64,000 nucleotides of DNA, taken from positions 108,753,647-108,817,646 of the forward strand of contig NC_133174.1 of assembly GCF_040802235.1 (NCBI RefSeq). Reading direction: 5' to 3'. The notes beneath the pieces are model-generated. The model searched no databases and was not told the origin of the DNA. It worked only from the letters and a program-made list of their open reading frames with translations. Every line of letters begins with the position of its first letter. Within the stretch, counting starts at the first letter, position 1. Made by a program: the position numbers and the translations under genes. Of this stretch, positions 36,721 to 49,640 are shown piece by piece. The stretch is from Manis javanica (Eukaryota > Chordata > Mammalia > Pholidota > Manidae).

Positions 36721-37869
36721 ATACTAAAAGAAGTGTCCAATGCTAAAATGAGTTTCTGACTACTTCCTTTCTTATAGAAATGCCCTACATCTGGAAAGGT
36801 GTTCCTTTCCTCTTGTTGAGTCAAAGCTGTTCCACTGATGCGTATTCCTCATGGATAAGGAGGACATATCTCTTCTCTGGGCTAGCATTTACTTCCCTCT
36901 CCTTCATTCATGTAGGTAATAGACTGTGTTTCTTAATTGAGTAAGGGAAGGAAACAGTTGCTTAGCAGCTTTAAAACTCAGAAAATGGCCTTTATTTTGG
37001 AGAGGCAGTGGTTAGATTCTGAGTTGCAGTTCATACATAGTAAGGTGGTGTTTTTGTTCTGTTACCTGCAGCTGGAGGAGAAAGGAAACAATTTCAAAAG
37101 TGAAGCAGGGAATGACCTCGGAAATTGGGGTCCATGTTTCCAAGGATAGTATTTCTTCAAGGTCTTTTGTCCAGAACATCTTCTTTCCTCTTGAAACTGT
37201 AAGCACTGGGTAACTCACACTGATAGCAATGACCAGGCAAACTTTGGACACTGGAGTCACAAGAAAGGGCATTAATGAAGATGCGTTACAACTACTCAGT
37301 GTGGCTCAGGTAGTGCACTGTGCCAGAATGATGTCACCAAAGGGGTGACTGACCCAGGGACCACAGCGGAGATTCTTAAGGTAACTAGGAAGTCTGAGAC
37401 CTAACCTTAGCCACAGATGAACAATGAAAAAAAAAATGAATCCTTGAGGCACTCATAGATGAACATCAGAAGCAAGGGCAGTTTTGCATAACCCAACTCA
37501 GTTACCAAGAGGGATCAGCTTCTAGTGCAGACAAATGCAGTGTTCCAAGTGTAGAGGACTACAGATAGACATGATCATTCTGGTCAGACTGGAAGATGGC
37601 TTTCCACTCAGTGAAGAAGGAATATATATGAATGTGCAAATGGAAAATGACAGAGGTAGATGACAGCTGAGAGAAACAGCAGTACAAATTAAAAAGAAAA
37701 CAGAAACAGCCTCCATTGATATACTAAGTCTTGGACATAAGCTTTAGTAAATACAGAATCTTCCCTAAAGACAGCATTCATCTGAACATGTTGCCACTGC
37801 AGAAAGTCAGGCAGTGAGGATACTCATGAATAAAGGCAAAATTCTGTCCTGGAGTGGTAACAGTGTAGT
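36721..37869. other. single-copy DNA, no feature seen
   Basis: No repeat or exon recognised. Confidence 0.4.
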
Positions 37870-38100
37870 GGGGAAGATTCTAGATTTTGGTTTTGTCTTG
37901 ATCTCAACCTTCCGAACTTTTCTCTGCCACTTTTTATCTGTGTGTCCTTGGACAACTTATTTCACTTCTCTGGTCTTCACTTTCCTTATCAGTAAAATAG
38001 AGGTAGTAAGAGGATACATCTTTGGGACTTTTGTGGAAATTTAACTAGGATTATACATTTAAGATATTCAGCATGGTGTCTGGTGCATAGAAAACACAAA
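37870..38100 (-). mobile_element. MIR SINE, antisense
   Basis: 'TGTGTCCTTGGACAACTTATTTCAC', 'TTTCCTTATCAGTAAAATAGAGG' and 'CAGCATGGTGTCTGGTGCATAG' in reverse-MIR order, nearly full length. Confidence 0.8.
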
Positions 38101-38139
38101 AATACTGAACTGCTATTTGATTTGTCTTCCACCTTATCT

Positions 38140-38520
38140 TTACTGCTGTTTAAAAGTTATTTTTTAAACTTTTAATTTTGGGATAACTTTAAAGTTGCTA
38201 GGATGGTTCTGAGAGTTTCTCTGTACCCCTCTCCCAGCTTCCCAAGTGCACATTACTATGTACATTTGTTAAAACTAAAACCACATTGGTACAATACACT
38301 TAATTAAACTCCAGTCTTTACTTGACTCTTCCCACTTTTTCCAGAAATATCTTTCTGTTCCAGGATCCAGTCTAGGATACCATGTTGCATTGAATTGCCA
38401 TGTTTACTTAGTTTTCTTTGATATCTGATCATTTCTTTCTTTCTTTGTTTTTCAAAAGTTTGACATCTTTAAGGAGTAGTAGTCAGATATTCATATAGTG
38501 TCTCTCAGTTTATATGAAAA
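38140..38520 (-). mobile_element. old L1 3'UTR remnant, antisense
   Basis: 'TTGGGATAACTTTAAAGTTGC', 'TACATTTGTTAAAACTAAAACCACATTGGTACAATACAC' type text of old L1 3'UTRs. Confidence 0.5.
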
Positions 38521-40190
38521 TTGGTACTAGAACTTTGCCTTCAGAAACTCATCACTAGAAGATAGTACCCTCCCATTTGTGCAAAGGGACTGGCAATTAA
38601 GTATAAACTGTATGTATAATACATTGTGTAATTAGGCCCAGTAATTAGACTATCTCTTACTCTTATAGCAACAGTTCTTATAACAACACCTTGCGCATGG
38701 TAGGCACTCATATTTTTTTCAACGAACAAATCAGTGTTTCCAATTTAATTTTTTTTGATACTGTTCATATTTTGATTCATCTGTGTATTGATGCAGTTTT
38801 ATTTTATTTTTTTAGTTAAATGATATCCCAGTTTAAGTGCACCCTGAAGCTTTGTAAACAAGAAGCACATAGGTGGATTTCCTTGACTCTCTCACCTCCT
38901 TTTTACCTGGGCCTGCTAAGTTACACGCACCCCACCCCACCCCACCCTACCCCACCTCACACACTGGATCCCCAACAGCAATGGTCACTGATTCTGTACT
39001 GATCACTACAATTTACAGCTGTATGAGGATTTAACTTTAAAATGCAAGAAAGTGAATGGAAAGTGGGATTACAAAACCAGGAATGGGAAGGATCATAGAA
39101 AGTCAGAAAATAGGATATGAATGATTATGTAGGGTGAGTATATATGTGCGTATGTGTTCCATGTGTGCATGTCTCTGGGTGTTAGTATGTCCTTGGTAAA
39201 TGACTGGAAGCATACACACTCAGCTGTTAACAGTGATACCTTTGTTGCTAAGGGTGAGTTTGAGAAAAGAGGGGGAAAACTGGGGCCAATCTGTTTATTT
39301 CCCCCTTGCTATATGTTTTTTTTCCTAATAAAAAAGAAATGAAAAAACATTTTTAAAGAATTCACCATCTTATCTCTTGAAATAATAACTACAGTGAAAA
39401 GAAGTAGATAGTTTTCAGATCCTAGGAAATAACTGAATTTAGGATGAATGATGTTTAGACAGCTGTTGAAGGACTCTGACTAGAGGGTTGATGAATTCAA
39501 GTTTGTACAGTATATGCAAATAGCTACTCGTTGAGATTGAATTGCTCAGAGACCTATGTAGATTCAGGAGGGAAATATCAACAAGCAATCCTAACTACTT
39601 CATGTTTTTATGTCATAAATTAGTAAATACTGTCAGAGATAATGATGAGAACAGATAGCTGAAATCCACCCCCGCCCGCCTATAGCTGAGACCTTCTCTC
39701 AGAACTGTTTCTACACAACCCCACTTACGGCAAATGGAGCGCACAGCTGGAACATGGTTTGGGGAGGGCACTTGAACCCATTTACTGGCTATGTGCAGAG
39801 ACTGCATATTTAGAGAAGCAAAAGGAATCTGGTTTTGTTGCATTCTGTCAGTGTTGCTGACATGCAGTGTATAGTCAGGGAGAGCACAGAAACAGTTATT
39901 ATGTGAACTGAAGCTGAAGGCAATGGATTTGGAACAATTAGTTCTACTTCAGGATAATTGCTGCTTTCCCCACTTGCTTTCTCTTTGTGCGTCTGCTTTC
40001 TTCTCTCCATGCCATTGTTGGACATTTCTTACACAGAACGCAATTAATAATGGAAGTCTTGGTTAATACAAATAGCTTGGTAAATGATAGACTGGTGGTT
40101 TATTAAATCTAGTTCTATGTTTTGATCCCCAAATAACCGTAACAGGAAGAAATGAGGCAAATAATTTACAAATCTGATGAGTTTACAAAT
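38521..40190. other. single-copy DNA
   Basis: Includes a short (CCCCA)n tract (38926-38958). The 39840-40140 part is repeat-free with ATTA-type cores (CAATTAATAATGG) and could be a conserved element. A scrap of reverse L2 3' end lies at about 40195-40270. Confidence 0.35.
38926..38958. repeat. (CCCCA)n short tandem repeat
   Basis: CACCC units repeated about six times with one T interruption. Confidence 0.85.
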
Positions 40191-42440
40191 TCACTGATTT
40201 ATCAAACATTTATCCAGGCACTATGTTAGATGTGACAGGAAAAACATCAGTGTCTGGTACACACTCAGAAAGGAAGTAACCCTCAGCACTGTAACTGGGT
40301 GATGCCAAGAAAATGGTAATCTTTCATATAAATTTAGCTTTCTGAACAAATGCTAATTTGATTCTGGGAAATAAAAATTAAGACAAGTACTGTTTCTAAA
40401 AAGTAAAATATAGGATAATTTGTTCTGCTTTGCAAAGTTAAATAAAATTCTATACAATTGGTCCACAAACTCCAAATCTCAGTGTAGGTAGAGTTTCCAT
40501 CCATCTTCTCTTTCTGCTCTAGGTGTTATTTTTGCCCATTATACTTCACTTACAAGCTCGCTTTTCTGAATACCTATAGTCATATTGCATTTCAGGTGTT
40601 TATTTTTTAGAGAAACTACTTATAGCTGCATGGTGCTTGGGATTTTAGGGCATCCAACTGTTGACTCTCTGTAATCTAACTGAGTATTTGGAATGAACAG
40701 AAAGCTCTCTGCTTGCACACTGGAACAAGAATCCATTTAGGTCTGAAGTCCTTTCCATCTGGCTGTTTGAAGAGTATTGTGATTATTAAGTAAGATTATG
40801 TATAGAAAACCACTTCAGAGATGTCTAAAGCACAATGAATTGTAAGGTACATTAAGCTGCCTGCTAGGGCATTTTCATCCAGTAGCCTCTGTTTTCTAGA
40901 ATAGTTAAGAGTTGAACTCCGAAGTAAGCAAGATATAATTGTAAAGGCTAGGACTTGCTATTACAAAGCCTAGGCATCAAAATCATGCACTTAACATGAG
41001 AGCAGGGTGCCAGTCTGAGTCCTTTAGCTTCTTAATAAGCTTGGTTATCTGGTTGAAATGCTGCAGTGAGGGGAATGCAGGTAAAGGGAGAAGATTATTA
41101 GAGGCTGGTTGGGTGACAGGGGAAGAATAAGTTGATAGTGTGACAGTTCGGAGGAGAACAAAACGTTTTGAGAAGCAGAGAGCTTTATTATAGCACAGTA
41201 CAATAAGTGTAGCTCATAATGGCCTTGAGTCTTTGAGGAAAGGTTAAATAATGTTCCGTGTCCTTTGGGATGACAGGGAAGTAAGTAATACAGTCTCCCA
41301 CCAATGTAAGTCAAAGTTCTGAGCTTGAGATGGAAACTTCAGTTCCCTGGCAAGCGTGCCTATGTGAAGTGTTTCATTTTCCTGACAGTCAGAGAAATGA
41401 GGCATTGCTATGGGAATTAGGAATTGCTCTTAGAGACAGATCCTCTCAATTGCTTATAATGACTTCTAGCCCTGATTTTGTGATACCCCCACCATACTTT
41501 CAGTTCTGTCGGGAGGTCTAAGAGGTATTTGACCCTCAAACCAATAGACAGTAAAACTGTAAAGTGGCATGATGATAGAAATGTTGAATTAAGGTCAACA
41601 ATTCAATCTGACACACTTAGAAATCACTGGAAATAGTTAACAAGCTTGAGGTTTGGTACCTGTGATTACTCTCATGTGACAATATTTGGGTCTTTTCCTT
41701 TGCTTTCAACAAAAACATCCCACTGAGATGCAGGGCAGGTTTCAAAAACCCGACTATTCATATGGATTGAAAAGTTTCTCCTCGATTCTTGATGTTCTAA
41801 CTTTTTTGACAATGTCTCTGGTAGAGCAGTAATTGAGTAACAAAAATGAGTCATCTTCAACCACATGTTCTTTGTGCCTGATGTATAGCCATAGCAAAAA
41901 TGTTACTGTACCTAAGAAAATAAGTGACATTACACAGATTGTTATTCATAACTTTAGCATTCAGCAGGGGGTTAATGTGTTCTAGTCAATGGGAATTAGA
42001 ACACCAGACAACACCTCTTTGATGGGTAGAAGTGTGTTGGATTGCATGGCTCTGTCTTTTCTTCTTGACAGCTCCTCATGCCTAGAATGAATCATTCTGC
42101 TGCTGTTCAACATGTATCATCTGAGAGATTACCTGACACTGGTAGATGCATTAGTGTGAAATGGCACTTGGAGGTTAGTCACAATGTTTGCTAACATGTC
42201 TCTTAACTAAATTTTAGTTATACAAGTACGTAGGTTAGATTATTTCACAGTTGAATTCCCATAAGTCTCTCATTAAAAATGCCTGAAAACATGTATGGCA
42301 ATTATATTAGTACTCCTACCTCAAAATTAATTATTGCTACCCATTTGCTTCCTGAAGAGGATGGAAGTGGCACTGTACATTTAAATAGAATATGGTGTAA
42401 GGATCACCAGAAATAGTAGCCCTACTGCACTTTAAATATA
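40191..42440. other. single-copy DNA, no gene seen
   Basis: 2.2 kb with no recognised repeat beyond the L2 scrap at its left edge. 41150-41290 has an LTR-like look (reverse AATAAA-type 'GAGCTTTATTATAGCACAG') that I cannot assign. Confidence 0.35.
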
Positions 42441-42600
42441 CCTAGGGTAGGGGTTCTTAGCATGGGGGCTACAGATGAGCTTCAGGGGGTTTGTGAAACA
42501 ACTTATGATTTGCAAAATATGAGCACATATACATGTAGAAATTTGTTCTTTGAAGAATGTCTATCATTGTCATCAGTCTTTAAAAATCCAAGGCTTAAAA
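42441..42600. mobile_element. possible old hAT-type remnant
   Basis: 'GTAGGGGTTCTTAGCATGGGGGCTACAGATGAGC' resembles the terminal region of several hAT MITEs; the other end is not clear. Confidence 0.35.
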
Positions 42601-44957
42601 GACACTAACAAAATTTTGCTGCACTTCTAGTAGAGTTTGTATTCCATTTTCAGTGGGCCCTTTATAAAAGAGTGATGCCCAGATTGCAGTGTGTCCAAAG
42701 GAGGGCAGGTGACTTGGGTGGTAAAGGGTGACTTGCAACATGTAGGATAGTTGAAGTAATTGCAAATTGCAAATATTACTGGAGAAAACAAGGCTAGTTG
42801 GGAGATGTTGTAGCTGCGCTCCACTATTCAAAGGGCAGTCACATGGGGAAGGTCTTGCCTTGTATTTTTCTAAAAACGTAAGAGGAGAAGATATGAGGCC
42901 ACTGCTCTTAACTCAACCTAAGAGTGAACTTTGTAATGACCTCGGCTTTCCAGGAGTATGATTGATAGATAGCTGAGTGGAAAGCTAAAATAACTGGGTA
43001 TGAGAGCATTGCTGCTGTCAAACGATTAGTCATACTCTCCTATATAAAATGCTCCAATTATTTGTATGGGGCCTAATTTTTACCTTTGGAAGATATAGTA
43101 ATAATAAATGCACTTACTTCAAGGTGTATGTGTGTGTGTTTAGATGGCGGAACCTGATATTTATCTATGAAATTATACAATTGAGGCACTGAAAGCAATT
43201 TAAATATCTCATCCAGATCCCCCATTTTACAGATGTTGAAACTCAGTTGTCTAGAGTTTGCTCCGTTTTCAAGTTTGTGCAGTGAGTAGCAGAATAAGGA
43301 CCTGACCACTTGTCAAAATGCACCTTTTAGACCTTTTTTGGCCTTCAACATTTAGGTAAATTGGTTCTATTAACTGGGAATGCAAAGTGAGACGATATAT
43401 GTAAAAAGTTAATTTGTATAGGAGCACTATAAAATGCTAGTATTTATCATTGTAGTATTATATGATAGTAAACCTGAATGGAATGTTAGAATATAATTAT
43501 AAGGTAGAAATAGGGAATAGTTAGGAGGACACAGAACAGTCTGAAATAGAGAAGGAAGTAAGTATCATTTTCTCTATTAACTCCCTCAACCTCTTCCTTC
43601 TTGAAGTCAGGTCTTTGGCTTCTTAGCTTTTCACAAACTTGTACCCTTCTCTTTTATAATGTTGTATATTTGCTGGGTTTTTTTGTATGTGGTGGTTTGC
43701 AGCATTATGCATATGCAAATACAGAGCAAAATTCACATATCCTGCCAATATCTAAATGTTTCATCCCTGGATTATTCTTGGAGGATATGTTAATCTTGAA
43801 AGGTTAAATTTTATGGGACTTGACATGGCGTCTTAACATAAAAGTCAAGATCTGATCTTGGCAACTAATGATGTGTCAGCTCTGTGTTTTGGCTAAAATG
43901 TATGTGGGAGCTCCTATCTAATAGGTCTGACTAAAATAAAAGTTATTAAAAGCTTATTTGTGGATTAAATGGTGGCTCTAACATTACCCACTCTACACTG
44001 CGTAGCTTGCAACCTTTCAAGAGAACAGTACAGTTTTGTACAACTTTGCAGATTTCCAAATGGTTTTACCATGAATGAGCTCACTTGAAGATTTTTAAGA
44101 AAACCTAAAAGTAAAAATCAAGACATCATGTAATAGGTGTGTTATGGCTTAAAAATAGTCTGGGGAGATTTTATCTTTCTTTATACTCATGAGACTGGAG
44201 GTAGGAACATAAACATTTAGGGGCATTTGTGAGATGAAAAGGCTCAAACTAGGGCAATGTTAATGGTCATAGAGTATTGGAGAAGAGAGGGCCGAGGAGA
44301 TCCTTAGACTTGATAGTATCAGATGATAATTGATTAAAGGGAATTAGAGACAGGGATAAATCTAGAATAAAAGCAAGGTTTTCAATTGGTAGCTGGTACT
44401 GTTCTTATGCCTTATTATAAATTATTTCCCCATACTTCCAGTTGCATGAAGAAAAAGCGGCATCACTTTTGCAAGCAATGTGCATCAGGCCCAGAAGCAG
44501 GAAGGAGAATCTCATAGCCGGAAGTGGGGAAGTTCACATTAATGGAAGACCACATTAATGGAGCAAGGCCACAAAACTCTTTAGCAATGATTTTTCTGCC
44601 TCCTCTTTGGCGGTATACTTTTTGGTCTCAGCTCCAAGCTCCTGTGTTGCTAATACTGAGGCTTCTGCACTGTCCCACCATTCTAAAAGTGGCTGCTGAA
44701 GTCTGCATCAGTCCCCAAGAGGGCCTGACTTACCTCTCACTTGGGGAGTTAGACTCCTCAGTGAACTCTACTCCATCTTTGCCTTGGTCAGAGAAAAAGG
44801 CTGACTTCCAATAGCCTGCTCAGACTATCAACCTTAAGGAAAACTGGCACCATCCCAGGTATGCCATGCCCAGTTTTCACCATAAAATATACAGCTTTTA
44901 TACTAAAGCACAACCTTCAGGGAAAATCAGCTCAGTGGGTCCTGTCTTCTGTTTCTT
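42601..44957. other. single-copy DNA with a MIR-like stretch
   Basis: 43160-43310 follows the MIR core in sense ('CCCATTTTACAGATGTTGAAACTCAG'). 44524-44814 has a 96-codon plus frame without a recognised domain. No gene called. Confidence 0.4.
44942..44957. repeat. target-site duplication, left copy, of the retroviral retrocopy
   Basis: CTGTCTTCTGTTTCTT, repeated exactly at 46697-46712. On the minus strand the cut reads TT|AAGAAA, an L1-endonuclease-type site. Confidence 0.9.
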
Positions 44958-45296
44958 TTTCCTTTTTTTTTTTTTGGGAGGGCATCTCTCATATTTATTG
45001 ATCAAATGGTTGTTAACAACAATAAAATTCTGTATAGGGGACTCAATGCACAATCATTAATCAACCCCAAGCCTAATTCTCAACAGTCTCCAATCTTCTG
45101 AAGCATAACGAACAAGTTCTTACATGGTGAACAAGTTCTTATATAGTGAATAAGTTCTTACACGGTGAACAGTGCAAGGGCAGTCATATCACAGAAACTT
45201 TCAGTTTTCATCATGCATCATGAACTATAAACAATCAAGTCAGATATTATTCATTTGATTTTTATACGTGACTTATATGTGAATCCCATATTTCTC

Positions 45297-45342
<46 letters not shown>

Positions 45343-45343
45343 T
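45297..45343. repeat. (ATT)n microsatellite
   Basis: About 15 ATT units in the LTR-like part of copy 2; copy 1 has only a short T/A-rich stretch here (5858-5883). Confidence 0.9.
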
Positions 45344-45913
45344 TAATAAAATGCTGAAGTGGTAGGTAGATGCAAGATAAAGGTAGAAAACATAATTTAG
45401 TGCTGTAAGAGGGCAAATGTAGATGATCACGTCTGTGCCTATAAACTAAGTATTAATCCAAGCTAGATAAGGCCAACAAAACATCCACGGATGCCGAAGA
45501 TTTCTCTCAAAACAGGGGGGGGGGGTGAGGTTCTAAGCCTCACCTCTGTTGATCCCCAATTTCTCACCTGATGGCCCCCCTGCAACTGTGCCTGTCTTAG
45601 GTTGTTCCTCCCTTGAGGAATCTTACCTGTCTCGGGCTAACCAGTCATCTTCTGGGGCCATACAGGGAAATGTAAAGTTGGTAAGTGAGAGGGAAGCAAT
45701 ACTGTTTGAAAAGGTTAGCTTTTTACTTCTTTGCAGATTTATGCCCTGTGGCTTCTATGCCCAGCATTTGTCTTGAGATACCTTTACCACTTGGAGGAGT
45801 TATGATACTCGGTGAATTCGATACCAGGCATGAATTCTATTTAAGGGTTGTAATTAGGAAGGAAGAAGAAAAGCTATAGAGGTAGTATATGGAAGAAAAC
45901 ATGGGAAGATTGA

Positions 45914-46357
45914 TTATTTCTTTGACATATCTTCTTGTAGAGTAACATAAGCATGTATAGGTTTTAAACTACTAATTAAATTGCATACACACATTAACAT
46001 AATAGGAATACAGCTACATAACAAAAGCAGACCTACAATTACCAGCCATATCCAGTGAAACCAAGAAGACCAGTTAGGTACCCTAGGCATTTGTGAAAAT
46101 TTATCAATTATATGATGGATATTGTCTAACTGAATTTGAATAGTTTGAGAAAAATTAGACAAATTCAAACAACCCATTCCTGGGAACTGTTCACATCCCA
46201 TATGTTCTTTTAACAGTAGATAGTGTATAGTCACACGATTTTGGAGCACTGCAACTTGCACTTCTCCTAATTCTTGGTTGAGTTCTGCCAGTATAGATCC
46301 AGTCAAATTTGTTGTTTTACTGAAAGCACAGGCCAGCTTAGATATCTCCCTCTTCAC
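45914..46357 (-). pseudogene. retroviral Env TM subunit, copy 2 (147-codon open frame)
   Basis: A single open minus-strand frame from the Met at 46357. It shows, in order, the end of a fusion-peptide-like region, a heptad stretch, LQN at about residue 39, a cysteine loop (CEQFPGMGC), a segment like NLSNFSQTI, a membrane span (about residues 100-125, IVGLLLLCSCIPIMLMCVC) and a short cytoplasmic tail. The loop has glycine in place of the first cysteine of the usual pair, as in copy 1. The SU subunit and signal peptide are missing, so this could not act as a complete envelope. The frame is longer than in copy 1. Context is a retrocopy with no promoter seen. Confidence 0.7.
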
Positions 46358-46696
46358 TCCAATGGCAAGTCCAGGAACTGGTGGGATGAATGCAGCTACA
46401 ACTGCAACAATGCCAGGATCTTTGTTGCAGTTTTTTGATGATCATCTTCTGGAATGACTCTTCCAGAGGATGTTGATGTTGGAAGTTCTTCTTCATATCG
46501 CATCTTAATTCGTTTTCTGCGTAGCCAAATTAGTCTTTGATCCTCTGTATAAACACAAACAAACCCTTTGCCCACACTTTGATATGACCTTTATACCATT
46601 GTGAAGAACCTATTGGAGATCACCACTCAGGAACTGCTTTTTTTTGTACGAGAAGGGAATATTATCAGAAAAATGTACTTCCATAGCTGATCATCT

Positions 46697-46712
46697 CTGT
46701 CTTCTGTTTCTT
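46697..46712. repeat. target-site duplication, right copy, of the retroviral retrocopy
   Basis: Exact copy of 44942-44957. Confidence 0.9.
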
Positions 46713-47429
46713 AATTCTGTGCTACCTATGTCAGTGAAGGATGGGGTGGTGTGCAAGTAGCAAGGGGCACATCTCACCCTGTTCCCTTATTTTAAGCACT
46801 TCTCTTCCTAGGAGGGCATCACATCATGGCCTCTTTGTCAGTGATTCTTCAGTTTGACAGGCGGCAGTTGTATGTGTAACCAGGGGTAGGAGTGACCTAA
46901 AACTGCACTCTCTGTCCATTCAGAAGGGTACCTTAGAATGAAAGGAAGTGAAATCCTTATGATTATACAGATAGTTTTGAATCCTTTTTAATTTATATTA
47001 AAAATGTTCACATACTCTGGTAATTTATTATTAATAACAAACTGTATTGTTGCTAATGCACCTGGTGCACTCTAGAGTGCCTTTGCTGCTCAAACATTCT
47101 GGAGTTCCAGCTATTAGGGATCTTAGTTCCTAAGATTTAGTGTCCGGTTTCTTCCTTCTTTCAGGCTCCTGAATTCCATATTCACATCTAACCATGGCCT
47201 CTCCTCATTTTTTCTTAGAGGAGGAAGGTTGTACGTGTAGCTTGTACATGTTTTAGTCTTCATGATCTCCATTGTACACAATTTGAGATGGTTATATTAT
47301 GCGGCAAACTGTGTGGTACAGCCTGCAACTGCTCTCCAAGTCTATAGAAGTGAGAGAGAAAGTGGGCTTCGCCTGTTTGATAATTCAGTTAATGAGCCAG
47401 GAATGCTTTCTTATTGAAACCACAGAGAA
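46713..47429. other. single-copy DNA, no feature seen
   Basis: No repeat or exon recognised. Confidence 0.4.
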
Positions 47430-47580
47430 ATTTTGTAAAGCAGGTTCTCAATGCCCCCATTTTTCAGAAGAGGAGAGTGAGACTCATCATAGTTGACAGA
47501 CTTTCCAGTGGTCACAAAGATGGTGAACATTATATTTAGAACTGAGGCTCAAGTCTCTTTCTCCAAAGACTGGGTATATA
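47430..47580 (+). mobile_element. MIR SINE
   Basis: 'CCCCCATTTTTCAGAAGAGGAGAGTGAGACTC' and 'CAGTGGTCACAAAGATGGTGAAC' in MIR order. Confidence 0.6.
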
Positions 47581-47619
47581 TTTTTTGACTACATGATGCT
47601 ATTTGCCTGAAAGTGGGGG

Positions 47620-47880
47620 CAATAGGGTGTGAGATGGCCTTTGAAAGACAGATAGAGTTTCACTAGGAGGAGGGGGAAAAAAGGGAATTTCCAAAAGAGA
47701 AATTATATAAGCAAGGGCCCAGGGATGGGAATGGCAGTGACTCTGCTGGTTAGTCATGAGACAAAACTGATTCATGGTTTTAATGGAGAGTCTGGGTTAA
47801 GGACAAGAATAAAATGTTAGAAAATAGGGCTTTTGATCCTTGAAAACTAAGCCATGTAGTTGAAATCTGATGCCAGAAAC
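47620..47880 (-). mobile_element. L2 LINE remnant, antisense
   Basis: Reverse L2-like text ('TAAGCAAGGGCCCAGGGATGGGAATGGCA', 'CTTGAAAACTAAGCCATGTAG'). Confidence 0.45.
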
Positions 47881-48285
47881 CACAATGATTTTTTGTTGTT
47901 CTGATGATTTAAGAGGTGGGCTAGGACACTGTGAAGAAAACTAAAATTTTATTTGATTAAATAAATTATTCTATACATTTAAATGCAAAGTTATGTTGAT
48001 ACAAGACACTTTAGAGATTTGGTGGTGGTGGGGTGGTGGGGGGAGTTGTGTGTAGGGGGTGGGAATCAGATCATTCTGTGAGACAAATAGCCACTACATT
48101 GAATGGAGTCTCTTCCTAAAGAAGGCTGATCTTACTTTTGAGAAAATACATCTCTAATTATGTTCCATTATTGGATTTTAATCAGGAGAAAAAATTGAAT
48201 CAACCATCAACCTCTTTTAAGCTTCTCTCTCTGAGGGGGGATGACCTAGTTTACAGCTAGGTTTTAAACTGGAGAGACTGGAGGG
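47881..48285. other. single-copy DNA
   Basis: Contains a GGTGGTGGTGGGG-type G-rich tract (48020-48060). No gene seen. Confidence 0.4.
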
Positions 48286-48466
48286 CAGTGGTTTCCAACT
48301 GGAGTGTACATTAGAATCACTGGAAGTTCAAAACACAGTTCCCTGGGAACTCCATCAGGTTCCATGTAGTAGGTCTGGGCTGGATTCTGAGCACGTTCAT
48401 TTTTAACAAATTCTCAGGTAGTGCTGATGCTACTATTCATGGACCACTCTTTGAGAACCACAGTCC
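48286..48466 (-). mobile_element. MER5A (hAT-Charlie MITE)
   Basis: Begins CAGTGGTTTCCAACTGGAGT and ends CTTTGAGAACCAC, with 'AGTAGGTCTGGGCTGG' and 'AGTGCTGATGCT' between; close to full length. Opposite orientation to the copy at 49480. Confidence 0.9.
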
Positions 48467-48639
48467 TAGGTTGATTTCTCAGTGGTCCTGTCTCAGAATC
48501 AGTGAGATGAAACAAACAACTAAACCCTTATATAATTTAAGTAAGAAGTGAGTGTGTGCTTTGACAGAAATGTCTTATGTTCACTAGAAAGGGACTAACA
48601 GGGAAATCATATTATGCATTCTTATGGAAAGTGGTTTGG

Positions 48640-48775
48640 TAAAATGGAACTTTGGAGTCAGACCATATGAACTTCAAACCCAGCTCTGCTTTTTACTAGA
48701 TGTATAGTTTTATAAGTTCTTTAACATCTCTGAGCTTCAGTGTCCTAATCTCTACAACAGATTTAATTAATATAT
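48640..48775 (-). mobile_element. MIR SINE, antisense
   Basis: 'TGGAGTCAGACCATATGAACTTCAAACCCAGCTCTG' then 'CTCTGAGCTTCAGTGTCCTAATC'. Confidence 0.75.
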
Positions 48776-49479
48776 AGTTAGGTTAGGACTTCTGGGAGGA
48801 TTAAATGCAACAATTAAGATTAAATTCAGATGTCTGCTTTGATTTGATATTTGACAAATATGTGCTTTATTGAAGAAAATGGTACCTGAGTAGTTTTTCT
48901 GAGGATGTTTGTATGGGTTCATTTGAGCTTTAACTCCTTGAGAGTGAGTATTTATCAGTTGCCCTGAAAGTTGCTCATTCATATCACATTGATATCTCTG
49001 TAATGTCATAGCAAAGATTGCTTTCCAGTTAGGATTATGATTAGGAAATGAGTATTCTGAAATTCTGCTTGAAGTTGGATTACTTCAAATTGGAATAATT
49101 TTGAAGTATGAGAAGGGTTGCTAGAAAGGAATAGCTCTTTCTCTGTCATTCCTGCCCCTTTAAAGAATACATTGAGGAAGAAAAAGGATCCCGGGAACCT
49201 GTAAAGGTCTGAACTCTTGAGGTGTAAGATTAGCTTTTGCTCAAGGGTGAGCAGGCAGAGAAGTCGTGATCATTGTTGAGTGGTCTCACAAGCTATCCTA
49301 CCACAGGTGTTGGTTTTCTCTCTGCCATCCCTGCTATAAGCTCTCAGGGTCTTCATCTCTGGATGGATTGATGTGAGTTTGATCTGCCTTTGTGTTACAT
49401 TTAGTTGTCTGTTGGTATGGTTCTACTTCAGTTATTTCCTTGCCATGTCAATGGTCCTCCCTGAGCCCTTAAAAAATCT
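48776..49479. other. single-copy DNA, no feature seen
   Basis: No repeat or exon recognised. Confidence 0.4.
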
Positions 49480-49640
49480 TGCTAGTCAGTGTGGTCTGTG
49501 GACCAGTAGCATCAGCATCCCCTGGGGGCATGTTAGAAATGCAGAAGCTCAGGTTCCACTCCAGACCTATTGAGTCAGAATCTGAATTTATCAAGATCTC
49601 CAGGTGATTCTGTGTGCATTGAAGTTTGAGAAGTACTCTT
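49480..49640 (+). mobile_element. MER5A (hAT-Charlie MITE)
   Basis: 'GTGGTCTGTGGACCAGTAGCATCAGCATC', 'TTAGAAATGCAGAAGCTCAGG', 'TCCAGGTGATTCTGTGTGCATTGAAGTTTGAGAAG'. Nearly complete. Confidence 0.9.

Larger units (their letters stand above)
44958..46696 (-). mobile_element. stand-alone L1-mobilised retroviral segment, copy 2 (orphan copy)
   Basis: Same integrase tail-Env TM-LTR segment as 5521-7247, minus orientation, with its own terminal poly(A) (T-run 44962-44975), AATAAA (complement 44994-44999), and an exact 16-bp target duplication. These are L1-retrotransposition marks; there is no LTR pair and no short retroviral-type duplication. The similarity to copy 1 ends at exactly 46696/7247, beyond which copy 1 has spacer and L1. 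It may be a 5'-truncated insertion of the same chimeric RNA or an independent retrocopy of a retroviral transcript. Confidence 0.85.

Noticed and set aside
44524..44814. 96-codon plus frame just before the retroviral retrocopy
   Set aside because: No domain, no promoter or splice signals, ordinary composition; length is within chance for 64 kb.
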